Below, in pieces: positions 26,176 to 34,806 of a stretch of 42,121 nucleotides of DNA. Origin of the DNA: JADGAU01 sp045047105. Its GTDB lineage: Bacteria > Pseudomonadota > Gammaproteobacteria > GRL18. Each line of letters begins with the position of its first letter. Position 1 is the first letter of the stretch. The DNA lies in contig JASFYQ010000153.1 of the NCBI GenBank assembly GCA_045047105.1, forward strand, positions 1 to 42,121, given 5' to 3'. The notes beneath the pieces are model-generated. The model made no database searches and was not told where the DNA came from. It was given only the letters and a program-made list of their open reading frames with translations. The translations under genes were made by a program, and so were the position numbers.

Positions 26176-27462
26176 GTGAACAAAATGCTAAAAAATATAC
26201 TTAATTTTTTTGCCTATAGCACGCTGAGTTTAACTTTTTTATTTGCAAGTTATACTCACACCTTTGCTTCGTCGGTAGTAGTTTCAGCCTATTACCAGAT
26301 GGTTAAAAATGCCCAGCCTAAAGATCGGGTGGTTCATCAAATGCGTGCTGGCCTGGTAGCGTTTGAACAATTACAGCATCAACAGGCTCGCGCTTCATTT
26401 GATTTTATACTGGATCAAATAGAGCTAATATATGTTGATGATGCAAATGCTGCAAAGGCGCGAAGCCTGTGGTATGGAGAGGGTGAAAAAGATTTTAAGG
26501 GTGAACCCTATGAACGAGTAATGGCCTATTATTATCGTGGTTTATTATATCTGCTAGAAGGTGATTATGATAATGCCATGGCCTCGTTTAAAGGCGGAAT
26601 TATACAAGATGCATTCGCAGAAGAAGATCAGTTTCGCTGTGATTTTGCCTCAATTATTTACCTTGCGGGTTGGGCTGCTCAATTAAGAGGTCTGCATGGT
26701 CAGGCGCAAGAATATTATCAGGAAGCCATCAAGCTCAGGCCTGATCTAACTATACCCGACAGAGATGATAATGTTTTAATTATTGCCGAGTTAGGAAAGT
26801 CCCCACGGAAAGTAGCCGATGGGCTAGGGCATTATGAGTTAAAATTTAGAAAAGGCAAACGCTTTAATGAGAAAGCAGTAAGGGTCACAATTAATCAGAA
26901 GGCTTATCCACTATACCCTATTGAAGATGTGTTTTTTCAGGCGGCTAGCCGTGGTGGCAGGGCGGTAGATAAGGTGATTAAAAATAAAGCAGAGTTTAAA
27001 AAAAGTGCGGCTAACCTGGGTAATGTATTAAGTACTGCCGGGCAATCCGCTATATTAATTTCCAGTGCGGTAGATAGCTCGTCCAATCTGGGTAACGTTG
27101 GCCTGGGAATAGGCTTATTAGGAGCGGTATCTACTATTGTTTCTGCTAATGCAAATGCCAGGGCTGATACACGCTATTGGGATAATCTACCTAATTCATT
27201 GCATTTTATAACAGCAAAAATTCCTGCTAATAAAAATCACCAGCTTGCTATTCGCTATTATGATAAAAATGGCAAAATAGTTAAAAAATTACAAAAACAA
27301 CCGCTCTTAGCTTATGATAAAAAAGGCAATGGTTTGTTATGGTTTCGTTCTAGAAGCAGCCTGGTTAAAATCCCTAAAATAACAGCCAGCACCTCAACAA
27401 ATAACAGCTCAAGCAGTTCAACAAAGAATAATTCTGAATTAGATGATATTTTTGATTTTTAA
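26176..27462 (+). CDS. Exported TPR-type protein (COG3014-like)
   Basis: The 428-residue protein has an N-terminal signal peptide (hydrophobic ~12-28). Two or three tetratricopeptide-like helical pairs follow (VMAYYYRGLLYLLEGDYDNAMASF ... AGWAAQLRGLHGQAQEYYQEAIKLRPDL is the clearest, split here by a short loop). A glycine/serine-rich hydrophobic stretch lies near residues 280-325, and the tail is Ser/Asn-rich. It resembles proteins catalogued as COG3014, which have no assigned function. The frame opens with GTG at 26176, two bases after the LpoB-like stop; an ATG at 26185 is equally possible, and neither has a clear ribosome site. Tight packing indicates cotranscription and probably a shared envelope role. 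Confidence 0.72.
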   Translation: MNKMLKNILNFFAYSTLSLTFLFASYTHTFASSVVVSAYYQMVKNAQPKDRVVHQMRAGLVAFEQLQHQQARASFDFILDQIELIYVDDANAAKARSLWYGEGEKDFKGEPYERVMAYYYRGLLYLLEGDYDNAMASFKGGIIQDAFAEEDQFRCDFASIIYLAGWAAQLRGLHGQAQEYYQEAIKLRPDLTIPDRDDNVLIIAELGKSPRKVADGLGHYELKFRKGKRFNEKAVRVTINQKAYPLYPIEDVFFQAASRGGRAVDKVIKNKAEFKKSAANLGNVLSTAGQSAILISSAVDSSSNLGNVGLGIGLLGAVSTIVSANANARADTRYWDNLPNSLHFITAKIPANKNHQLAIRYYDKNGKIVKKLQKQPLLAYDKKGNGLLWFRSRSSLVKIPKITASTSTNNSSSSSTKNNSELDDIFDF

Positions 27463-27505
27463 GCTATTTTGTACGGCATTTTATAAATAAGTGAAGGAAA
27501 ATACT

Positions 27506-27976
27506 ATGAAATTTAGCACAATTTTTCTATTTTTGGGGATGATGCTTTTACTCCAAAGCTGTACCTCTATAGAAGGCCCAGAACATGCGGTTAAAGTAGC
27601 AGTTTCAGATATTGATGGTAAGTCTCATGTAGTTGAACGTTATGACAATATTGCTATTTTAGATCATAGTTTACAAAAATCTCAAAGCAATATTTTCTCA
27701 GGGAAAATGAGCAGTAATAAATTATCTATTGAACGAGCTGGCTCCAGTTTAACCGATGTAGATACTTTAGATGTATGGATTATGATCCGCAATCGCACCA
27801 ATCATAATCAGCAAATTGAAGTCAGAACCTCCTTTTTTGATTCAATGGGACGTCCAATGGATGATGTAACTGGATGGACAAGAATGTATCTATCTCCTAA
27901 TTCGCTTAATACTTATCGTACCACCTCAGTTAAGCGTGTTTCAGATTATTATGTTGAGATAAGAGAGGGGCAGTAA
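27506..27976 (+). CDS. DUF1425/YcfL-like lipoprotein
   Basis: The 156-residue protein has a lipoprotein signal ending LLQSC. A beta-rich domain (LDVWIMIRNRTNHNQQIEVR, FFDSMGRPMDD, ...YRTTSVKRVSDYYVEI) resembles YcfL/DUF1425 proteins, which are genetically linked to lpoB but have no defined activity. I chose the ATG at 27506 because GAAGGAAAA sits just upstream. A GTG at 27491 would place that ribosome site inside the coding sequence. The stop codon directly abuts the start of the next gene. Confidence 0.78.
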   Translation: MKFSTIFLFLGMMLLLQSCTSIEGPEHAVKVAVSDIDGKSHVVERYDNIAILDHSLQKSQSNIFSGKMSSNKLSIERAGSSLTDVDTLDVWIMIRNRTNHNQQIEVRTSFFDSMGRPMDDVTGWTRMYLSPNSLNTYRTTSVKRVSDYYVEIREGQ

Positions 27977-28825
27977 ATGTTAATCCGGATGGCATGGTTT
28001 ACCTTCCTCATATTTTTATCTGCAAGTACGGTAGTTATGGCAGACAGGGGAAATGCTGCAGCTATTGCAGCAGAACCAATGATGCTTGAACAATCAGAAT
28101 CAGCAACACATCAAAAAAGTTTTAGCAATAAAGATAGAAGTACTTTTTCTCGCTTATACAAAAAATATAAACGTCCTAAAATTGTTATTTTATTTAACCA
28201 GCAATTAAGCGGAGATGTAAATGACTGGAGGGAAAATAGTCGCCTGGTTATATCGGATGAAACTAAAATTTCGATGCAACGTAAAAATAATAATAATCGC
28301 CAAGTTAATTTCCCACAACAATGGATCTGGCAGTTTGAGCAAGGTTTTGTAGAAATATTCGAAAGTTTAGGTGTGCGTTTAATTGATCTAAATACGGCTA
28401 AACGCTTAACCGCATCTTCTCAAATGGATACCAGCCCTGGTTTATCTGGTATGGTTGGGTCATTAAAGAAAAATGAAATAGATGCTATTTCAAACTATGC
28501 AAACTATTATATCGAATTGGTAATTATTAGTTCGCAACAATCTGATTTTGGTTACCAGTTAAAAGCCAGTATGATCAATAGTAAAACCGGAGAAATTATT
28601 GCCAGAGTTAACTCTTTATCCTGGAGACAATCTGGTGCTATTGTTTATCAGGCGAGTAAATATGGTTATCAGGAAAAAACTAATAATTATATTATTAATA
28701 AAAATAATGCCTATGGCAGTAGCAAACAGGGTTATATAAAAAATCAACAGCCTGAAATTGCTGCAATTGCAAACTATCTTGCAGAAAAATTAATTAAAAA
28801 AATTAACACTCTATGGTCAAATTAG
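27977..28825 (+). CDS. Exported protein of unknown function in the lipoprotein cluster
   Basis: The 282-residue protein has a signal peptide (hydrophobic ~5-20, VVMA cleavage region) and no lipobox, so it is probably soluble in the periplasm. The segment RPKIVILFNQQLSG near residue 65 and later FEQGFVEIFESLGVRLIDLNTAKRL look like the first strand and following helix of the CsgG/LpoB-type fold, but the match is too weak to name. The C-terminal half has a beta-hairpin-like region (SKTGEIIARVNSLSW) and an Asn/Tyr-rich loop. The ATG starts immediately after the YcfL-like stop, with GAGAGGGG upstream. It is the last gene before the palindromic element. Confidence 0.72.
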   Translation: MLIRMAWFTFLIFLSASTVVMADRGNAAAIAAEPMMLEQSESATHQKSFSNKDRSTFSRLYKKYKRPKIVILFNQQLSGDVNDWRENSRLVISDETKISMQRKNNNNRQVNFPQQWIWQFEQGFVEIFESLGVRLIDLNTAKRLTASSQMDTSPGLSGMVGSLKKNEIDAISNYANYYIELVIISSQQSDFGYQLKASMINSKTGEIIARVNSLSWRQSGAIVYQASKYGYQEKTNNYIINKNNAYGSSKQGYIKNQQPEIAAIANYLAEKLIKKINTLWSN

Positions 28826-28830
28826 AAGCT

Positions 28831-28957
28831 TATACCCATGATACTTGAAAATGCAGGCTTTGTTATTACAACGTATGGCTTCAGTCATGTATTGCTCATA
28901 CACTCAATCAGCCATAAGTTAAAATGCCTCGCTGCATTTCCAAGTATAACGGGTATA
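28831..28957. mobile_element. 127-bp palindromic MITE-like element
   Basis: The ends form a 27-bp imperfect inverted repeat: the left end starts TATACCCATGATACTTG at 28831, and the reverse complement of the right end starts TATACCCGTTATACTTG from 28957. About 23 of 27 positions match. The symmetry continues inward (TATGGCT occurs on both arms), so almost the whole element can fold. There is no open reading frame. Size, terminal repeats and palindromic structure fit a non-autonomous miniature element or ERIC-type intergenic repeat. A target duplication, if any, is only TA. It ends one base before the caspase-SUMF1 start codon. Confidence 0.7.
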
Positions 28958-28958
28958 T

Positions 28959-31229
28959 ATGCTGGACTTTAATGCTAATAAAAATGCTCTTCAATTATTT
29001 TTTCTGGTTATTTTTGTTCTATTTTTAGTCCTTAATAATAGTATTCTTCATGCGGCTAAAAAAAATTATTCTATACCAGAAAAACGTATTGCCCTGATTA
29101 TTGGCAACTCAAAATATTCTTTTTCTCCTCTTACCAACCCGTCCAATGATGCCCAGGATATTAGTGCAGCGCTGAAAAAAAATAATTTTGAAGTAATGCT
29201 GGTATTAGATGCAACTATGGAGCAAATTGATAGTGCAATTATTGAATTTGGCAAAAAATTAGCTAAAGCTGAAGTGGGTCTGTTTTTTTATGCCGGTCAT
29301 GGTATTCAGGCAAATGGTCGAAATTATATTATTCCCGTGGATGCCGTATTACATAAACAATCGGACTTAAAATACCGCGCAGTAGATATAGGCCAGGTAT
29401 TAGATGAGATGGCCTATGCTAATAGTGGTATCAATATTGTGATTTTAGATGCCTGTCGTAATAATAGTTTGCCGCGTAGTTTTAGAAGTGCCAAACGTGG
29501 CCTTGCAATAGTAAGTGATTCACCAAAGGGAACATTTATTGCCTATTCAACAGCACCCGGGAAAGTTGCAGCGGATGGGCAGGGAAGAAATAGTCCTTAT
29601 AGCAGCGCATTAATAGCTGCTCTGAAAGAGCAACAAGCCAGCCTGGAGCAGGTTTTTAAACAGGTCGCTAGAAAGGTGGAAGATAAAACCGGGGGTAAAC
29701 AGATTCCCTGGTTTTCTTCTTCGGTAACAGGTGACTTTTATTTTAATTTAAATGTAACTATACAAGCCGATACGGATACATCTATAAGCTCCACTGCTCA
29801 AAAAACCGATCTTATTGAACTCAAATTTTGGGATAGTATTGAGCGAAACCCCAGTGCTGAAAAATATCAGTTATATTTAGATAGTTATCCTCAGGGGCAT
29901 TTTGCTGTTATCGCTAAAATGGAAGTTACGGGCTTATCAACAGCTGCTAAATCGACTACAAAAGTTATGCTAAAAAAACTTAAGAAAAAACCTGATATTA
30001 AGAAAAATTTAAAACAATGTGAGCAATTAGCTTTGCATAATCAGTTGACTACTGGAGCCAAAGGCAATGCTTTTAGCTGTTATAAGCAAATATTAACTGA
30101 TTTTCCGGAGAACCAGCAAGCAACTCAGCTGGCAATTAAGGGGGTATTAATTATTGAAAATAAATACGCACAATGGGCAAAACGTGCAATAGAAAAAACT
30201 CAGTATAAAAAAGCAAAATATTATATCTCTAAAGTTCAGCAAGTTAATTCACAAAGTTACTTTATTGCTGTATTAAATAAAATGATAGATGAGCAACAGT
30301 CTGAGCAACAGCGGCTAATAGCTCAAGTAGCTGTAACTCAACGCGAAGTTGATTTAAATATTAAAAAAACAGAGAAAGTTATTAGCAAAAAAGAGCAGCA
30401 AACTGAAAATACAGATAGTTCAAAAAAAAGCACAAATGAGCAGCCTGGCCAGACTACAAAAGAGGAAAAAATTATAATTTCCCCTCCTGTTATGGTTAAA
30501 AAAATACCTGTTTCAGTGGATATTTTATCTACTCACTTATTACAACAATTACAAAAAAATATGCTTCAGGTGCAGTCGGGTTGTTTTTCTATGGGGAAAG
30601 AGCGAAACCAGAATAGCTTTTCATTTTTTAGTAATGCTTCCATACAAGGTTATGGAAAAACCTCGGAAAAATTTAATAGTGGCAAACATCAAGTGTGTTT
30701 AACCTCCAGTTTTTTAATGAGTAAATTTGAGCTAACTCAGAAAATATGGAGGGTGGTGATGAACACAAACCCCTCTCATTTTATAAATTGTGGGAGCTTT
30801 TGTCCTGTTGAGCGGGTAAGCTGGAGAGAGGTACAAAAATTTATCCAACGACTAAATAGCATTTCATCAATAAAATTTCGCTTACCCACAGAGGCAGAAT
30901 GGGAATATGTGGCACGTTCAGGAAAATCTGATAAGAATCATTCTTGCCATGCTAATTCAACCCAGCCAGTAGGTACAAAAAAACCAAATAAGTGGGGATT
31001 TTATGATATGTATGGTAATGTTTGGGAATGGGTGTCTGACTGGTATGGACATTATGCCAGGCAAAAAACATATGATCCCAGTGGTCCGGGTAATGGCTCA
31101 AAGCGAGTAATTAGAGGGGGAAGCTGGTTAAACGATGCCAGGGATTGCAATGCTACCGCCAGAAAAGGCAGTGCTCCTTTTAGCACCGAAGACTATATTG
31201 GTTTTAGATTAGCCGCCGACTTAAATTGA
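28959..31229 (+). CDS. Caspase-like (C14) protease fused to SUMF1/formylglycine-generating-enzyme-like domain
   Basis: The 756-residue protein has an N-terminal signal-anchor (~11-32). Residues ~42-270 are a caspase/metacaspase p20-like domain with the catalytic dyad His114 (YAGHG) and Cys166 (LDACRNN). A linker with helical repeats, Lys/Gln-rich and possibly coiled, spans ~285-530. Residues ~540-756 are a SUMF1/FGE-sulfatase domain (FRLPTEAEWEYVARSG, GNVWEWVSDWYG, RVIRGGSW, GFRLA). Such proteins are known in bacteria, mostly without defined substrates. The SUMF1 domain need not make formylglycine; related folds act as ligand-binding modules. The start codon is one base from a palindromic element and has no good ribosome site, so a downstream start is possible. 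The signal-anchor suggests action in the periplasm. Confidence 0.88.
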   Translation: MLDFNANKNALQLFFLVIFVLFLVLNNSILHAAKKNYSIPEKRIALIIGNSKYSFSPLTNPSNDAQDISAALKKNNFEVMLVLDATMEQIDSAIIEFGKKLAKAEVGLFFYAGHGIQANGRNYIIPVDAVLHKQSDLKYRAVDIGQVLDEMAYANSGINIVILDACRNNSLPRSFRSAKRGLAIVSDSPKGTFIAYSTAPGKVAADGQGRNSPYSSALIAALKEQQASLEQVFKQVARKVEDKTGGKQIPWFSSSVTGDFYFNLNVTIQADTDTSISSTAQKTDLIELKFWDSIERNPSAEKYQLYLDSYPQGHFAVIAKMEVTGLSTAAKSTTKVMLKKLKKKPDIKKNLKQCEQLALHNQLTTGAKGNAFSCYKQILTDFPENQQATQLAIKGVLIIENKYAQWAKRAIEKTQYKKAKYYISKVQQVNSQSYFIAVLNKMIDEQQSEQQRLIAQVAVTQREVDLNIKKTEKVISKKEQQTENTDSSKKSTNEQPGQTTKEEKIIISPPVMVKKIPVSVDILSTHLLQQLQKNMLQVQSGCFSMGKERNQNSFSFFSNASIQGYGKTSEKFNSGKHQVCLTSSFLMSKFELTQKIWRVVMNTNPSHFINCGSFCPVERVSWREVQKFIQRLNSISSIKFRLPTEAEWEYVARSGKSDKNHSCHANSTQPVGTKKPNKWGFYDMYGNVWEWVSDWYGHYARQKTYDPSGPGNGSKRVIRGGSWLNDARDCNATARKGSAPFSTEDYIGFRLAADLN

Positions 31230-31259
31230 GTTAGCTATAACTTGTGCCGCTAATGGTTT

Positions 31260-31463
31260 TTATTCTTTAGTGCTTTTCCATAAAAAATAAAATGCATGGG
31301 CACAGAGCATAAAGCCTAATGTTTTTAAGGTAGCAACCACGCTTAAATGTTCTAATAATGTTGCTGAGCTAATGAGATAAACAGCAAGAGCCATTAAAAC
31401 TTTTGCAATACTTAGCGAAGTATATTTATTTTTTTGCTGATCCATAACCTGTTCGTGTAACAT
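31260..31463 (-). CDS. Small predicted membrane protein
   Basis: The 67-residue product has two hydrophobic segments (about 23-41 and 45-63) and a charged N-terminus. I do not recognise a family. The ATG has AGG eight bases upstream, and the frame is isolated and convergent with the caspase-SUMF1 gene, which ends 30 bases away. It is likely a real small gene but supported only by ribosome site, hydrophobicity pattern and position. Confidence 0.5.
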   Translation of the reverse strand: MLHEQVMDQQKNKYTSLSIAKVLMALAVYLISSATLLEHLSVVATLKTLGFMLCAHAFYFLWKSTKE

Positions 31464-31563
31464 AATAACAACCTATTTTTTTGAAGTATAAGCTATCACA
31501 TATGTATTATAAAATTAAAATCAATAGCTATTAACAATAAAAACAATAAATTCATTTGTACCC

Positions 31564-32865
31564 ATGTCTTATAAGCAATTAGTTCAGGATCGTAGAAAAT
31601 TTTTAAAACACCAGGTATGGCGAACCCGTTTGGTCTTATGGCTGGGAGCTTTACTTATTGGTTTGGTTGCAACCTCTCTGGCAATAGCAGGAGATCAATC
31701 GGAGTTATTATTTAAACAAGCTATTGCAGTTATTCCTTATCTGCCTTTACTTCTTACTCCAATTGGTTTTGTTGTTATTACCTGGATAACTAATAAATAT
31801 TTATCTGGGGCGCAGGGCAGTGGTATTCCACAAACCATTGCCGCCTTAAATATGAAAAATCATAAGCAGCGCTCCAAAGTATTGTCATTCCCAATTGCTT
31901 TTGGTAAAGCTTTCCTAATTTTACTGGGCTTGCTCTGTGGCGCGTCCATTGGTAGAGGAGGCCCGACCATTCATATTGGAGCTGCAATTGCTTATGCTTT
32001 AAGCCGTTTTGCTCGATTTCCTTACCATGAAATAGGCAGAGGATTAATCCTTGCAGGAGCAGCAGCAGGTTTAACCGCTGCATTTAATACACCTCTGGCA
32101 GGAATAATGTTTACCATAGAAGAAATGACCAGAAATTATGAGGAAAAAATCAACAGAACTATTATTGTTGTGGTGATTATTGCCAGTATTATGTATATGA
32201 GCCTATTGGGTAACTTTCGCTATATTGGGCATGTGAGTGGCGATATTGCCAGTTATGCAACTATTTATATGGTTTTAATTTGTGGCATTATTGGTGGTAC
32301 TCTGGGAGGATTATTTACCTTTATCCTGATCAGAGGAAGCTGCCTTTTAAGTCCTGTTCGCCAGCAGGCCCCCTATTTATTTGCTTTATTTTGTGGATTA
32401 ATAGTTGCATTTATTGGTATTTCAACTGATGGTGAAAGTTTTGGTACGGGGTATTTTGAAATACAACGCTTTTTATCTGAAAATAATAGCATCAGTGACA
32501 CATATCCTCTTACCAAGTTGATGGCAACGGTTGTATCCTACTGGAGTGGTATTCCTGGGGGAATTTTTACTCCCACCCTATCTATTGGTGCTGGCATAGG
32601 TGCAGAGTTGGCACAATGGTTTCACGGCTTACCCTTTGCAATTGTTATTCTTTTAGCTATGGCTGCCTATTTTACAGGGGTAATGCAAACACCGATTACC
32701 GCAGCTATTTTAATTGTTGAAATGACTGGAGATATTGAATTGTTTCTACCCTTATTAGCCGCAACAATAACAGCAAATAGTGTTTCAAGATATTTTAATA
32801 ATGAGCCAATTTATAGAGCCTTAGCTGCAGAGTTTTTACGTAATATGAAACTGGAAAAGCACTAA
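31564..32865 (+). CDS. CLC-family chloride channel/transporter lacking the gating glutamate
   Basis: The 433-residue membrane protein has the CLC signature segments: GSGIP at 85-89 with the chloride-coordinating serine, GRGGP at 130-134, and GGIFTP in the second half. In E. coli ClcA the second motif is GREGP, with Glu148 as the external gate and proton acceptor; here that position (132) is Gly (codon GGA). The glutamate pair matching the internal proton site (Glu186-Glu187 in IEEM) is kept. Known work on Glu148 mutants shows loss of proton coupling and an open chloride path, so this protein may conduct chloride without exchange. That is inference. There is no CBS domain. The start has no evident ribosome site. 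It lies alone upstream of argC. Confidence 0.9.
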   Translation: MSYKQLVQDRRKFLKHQVWRTRLVLWLGALLIGLVATSLAIAGDQSELLFKQAIAVIPYLPLLLTPIGFVVITWITNKYLSGAQGSGIPQTIAALNMKNHKQRSKVLSFPIAFGKAFLILLGLLCGASIGRGGPTIHIGAAIAYALSRFARFPYHEIGRGLILAGAAAGLTAAFNTPLAGIMFTIEEMTRNYEEKINRTIIVVVIIASIMYMSLLGNFRYIGHVSGDIASYATIYMVLICGIIGGTLGGLFTFILIRGSCLLSPVRQQAPYLFALFCGLIVAFIGISTDGESFGTGYFEIQRFLSENNSISDTYPLTKLMATVVSYWSGIPGGIFTPTLSIGAGIGAELAQWFHGLPFAIVILLAMAAYFTGVMQTPITAAILIVEMTGDIELFLPLLAATITANSVSRYFNNEPIYRALAAEFLRNMKLEKH

Positions 32866-32894
32866 ATTTTCTTTATAGCAAAAAATAATGCAGG

Positions 32895-32900
32895 TATAAT
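32895..32900 (+). promoter_or_regulatory. Possible -10 element of the argC promoter
   Basis: A perfect TATAAT lies 48 bases before the argC GTG start. The best-placed -35 match, 17 bases upstream, is poor (TTTATA), so this is tentative. Confidence 0.3.
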
Positions 32901-32947
32901 GATTTAGAGAGTAACACTGGGTTTAAAAATAAAGAGTAGGAATACAG

Positions 32948-33991
32948 GTGAAAAAATATAAAGTCGGAATTGTAGGCGGTACGGGATATACAGGTGTGGA
33001 ATTATTAAGACTCTTAGCCGGGCATCCTGGTGTCAGTGTGGAATTAATAACTTCTCGTTCTGAAGCGGGCATAAAAGTTTCGGATATGTTTCCTAATTTA
33101 CGCGGATTTTATGATCTGGCTTTTCAAGAACCCGACATTAGTTTATTTAAACAATGTGATTTAATGTTTTTTGCAACACCAAATGGTGTGGCAATGAAAC
33201 AAGTTCCGGTTTTATTAGATGCAGGGGTTAAAATTATTGATTTAGCCGCAGATTATAGAATAAAAGATCTTGCCGTGTGGGAAAAATGGTATGCCATGAC
33301 ACATACCTCACCACAGGTAGTTGAAAAAGCCGTATATGGTTTGCCTGAGCTCTACCGTGAGCAAATCAAAGGGGCCGATATTGTGGCTAACCCGGGCTGT
33401 TATGCAACCGCTATTCAACTTGCTTTATTTCCCTTAATTGAAAATAAATTAATTGATTTAAAACATATTATTGCCAATGCGGCTTCTGGAGTAAGTGGTG
33501 CAGGTAGAGGGGCCAATGTAGCCACTTTATTATGCGAAACAACGGAGAGCTTTAAGGCATATGCCGCACACGGTCATAGGCATTTACCTGAGATTAAGCA
33601 ACAGTTAGAAAGTGTGGCTAGTGCAAAAGTAGGGCTCACTTTTGTTCCGCACTTAATTCCAATGAGCAGGGGAATACATGCCAGTGTTTATGCAATTGAA
33701 AAACAATCAATAGCGATAGAGCAACTACAGCAAGTATTTGAACAACGTTATCAGGACGAGCCTTTTGTTGATGTTTTACCGATTGGCAGCCACCCAGAAA
33801 CAAGAACCGTAAGAGGCGCAAATATGTGCCGTATCGCAGTACAAAAACCTCAGGATGAAGATGTAATTCTAGTCTTGTCCGTGGTGGATAATCTGGTTAA
33901 AGGAGCTGCGGGACAGGCGATTCAAAATATGAATATAATGCTGGGTATTGAAGAAACTCTGGGTTTATCTGCTGTGCCATTGGCACCATAA
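32948..33991 (+). CDS. argC: N-acetyl-gamma-glutamyl-phosphate reductase
   Basis: The enzyme reduces N-acetylglutamyl phosphate with NADPH to the semialdehyde, the third step of arginine synthesis and the step after ArgB. The 347-residue protein has the N-terminal VGIVGGTGYTGVELLRLL nucleotide-binding loop, the active-site Cys151 in ANPGCYATA, and HGHRHLPEI with the conserved histidines. The start is GTG at 32948 with AGGA about six bases upstream. It is followed by DUF6776-like and bactofilin genes, an order seen in Pseudomonas-type genomes, where erpA often comes next; here the hydrogenase operon follows instead. Confidence 0.96.
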   Translation: MKKYKVGIVGGTGYTGVELLRLLAGHPGVSVELITSRSEAGIKVSDMFPNLRGFYDLAFQEPDISLFKQCDLMFFATPNGVAMKQVPVLLDAGVKIIDLAADYRIKDLAVWEKWYAMTHTSPQVVEKAVYGLPELYREQIKGADIVANPGCYATAIQLALFPLIENKLIDLKHIIANAASGVSGAGRGANVATLLCETTESFKAYAAHGHRHLPEIKQQLESVASAKVGLTFVPHLIPMSRGIHASVYAIEKQSIAIEQLQQVFEQRYQDEPFVDVLPIGSHPETRTVRGANMCRIAVQKPQDEDVILVLSVVDNLVKGAAGQAIQNMNIMLGIEETLGLSAVPLAP

Positions 33992-34026
33992 TTTTCTTGC
34001 CTTAAGTATAATGGTGGGTATTCTTA

Positions 34027-34806
34027 GTGATGATTATTCTTAGAGTTACAAATGCACAACGTATATTGGTGTTTGCTGGTGTTTTAATATTGCTATTGGC
34101 AAGTTATTTTATAGGTTATTTTTTATCACAGCGTGATTTTAAGGCTTATTTACAGGATGAGCCATCCTTAATTGAGCTTAATAAAAAGCTACAAAATAAC
34201 TATAAGCAATTAGATGATGAAAAACATCAGCTGGATATTGAGCTACAAATTGAACGAAAAACCTATGATTTATTAAACCAGCAGCTGGCAGGTTTAAACT
34301 CAAAAATTAGCCGCTTAAAAAATGAGTTGCTATTTTATCAGGGTATTGTAAATGCAGCAGATAAAGGCTCTGGTAATTTCTTTCAAAATATAACTATTCA
34401 AGCTGCCAATAAACAACGCAATAAGTTATTACAAAATGCTAATTCGCTGGCGCTAAAAAAGATAAAATCCGATCCGGATTATGATTTAATAAAATTTTCT
34501 ATTACTATAGTAAATAAAGCGAATAATAAAAAATCTCGTATAGGACGTATTAAAATTGATTTATTTGATACACAGGGCAATCAAATATCAGAATGGAAAA
34601 TGATAGACAAGCAAGCCAGGTCTATAAATAAATTAAAGGTGAGATTTCGTTATTTTCAAAAACTGGATGCTTATTTATTAATTAATAATAAAGCCACTAT
34701 TAGCCAAATCAAATTTTCATTTATTGATTCCAGAAAAGGTGATTTGAGTATTAGTAAGGAATTTGATTGGACAATAGACAAGGATTTAAATTATGTGGGG
34801 CAATAA
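34027..34806 (+). CDS. Single-pass membrane protein with coiled coil (DUF6776-like)
   Basis: The 259-residue protein has one N-terminal membrane helix (~14-33), a coiled-coil region (~45-105, leucine- and lysine-rich heptads) and a C-terminal beta-rich domain that is probably periplasmic. It matches the uncharacterised family often found between argC and a bactofilin gene. The start may be GTG at 34027 or the adjacent ATG at 34030. The last 14 bases overlap the bactofilin gene, so translation is probably coupled. A role in bactofilin-dependent envelope organisation is an inference from position. Confidence 0.75.
   Translation: MMIILRVTNAQRILVFAGVLILLLASYFIGYFLSQRDFKAYLQDEPSLIELNKKLQNNYKQLDDEKHQLDIELQIERKTYDLLNQQLAGLNSKISRLKNELLFYQGIVNAADKGSGNFFQNITIQAANKQRNKLLQNANSLALKKIKSDPDYDLIKFSITIVNKANNKKSRIGRIKIDLFDTQGNQISEWKMIDKQARSINKLKVRFRYFQKLDAYLLINNKATISQIKFSFIDSRKGDLSISKEFDWTIDKDLNYVGQ

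Noticed and set aside
33992..34026. AAGTATAATGGTGGGTATT after argC as another copy of the palindromic element's end
   Set aside because: Only a short part resembles the terminal repeat, there is no matching inverted partner nearby, and bases diverge after about ten positions.
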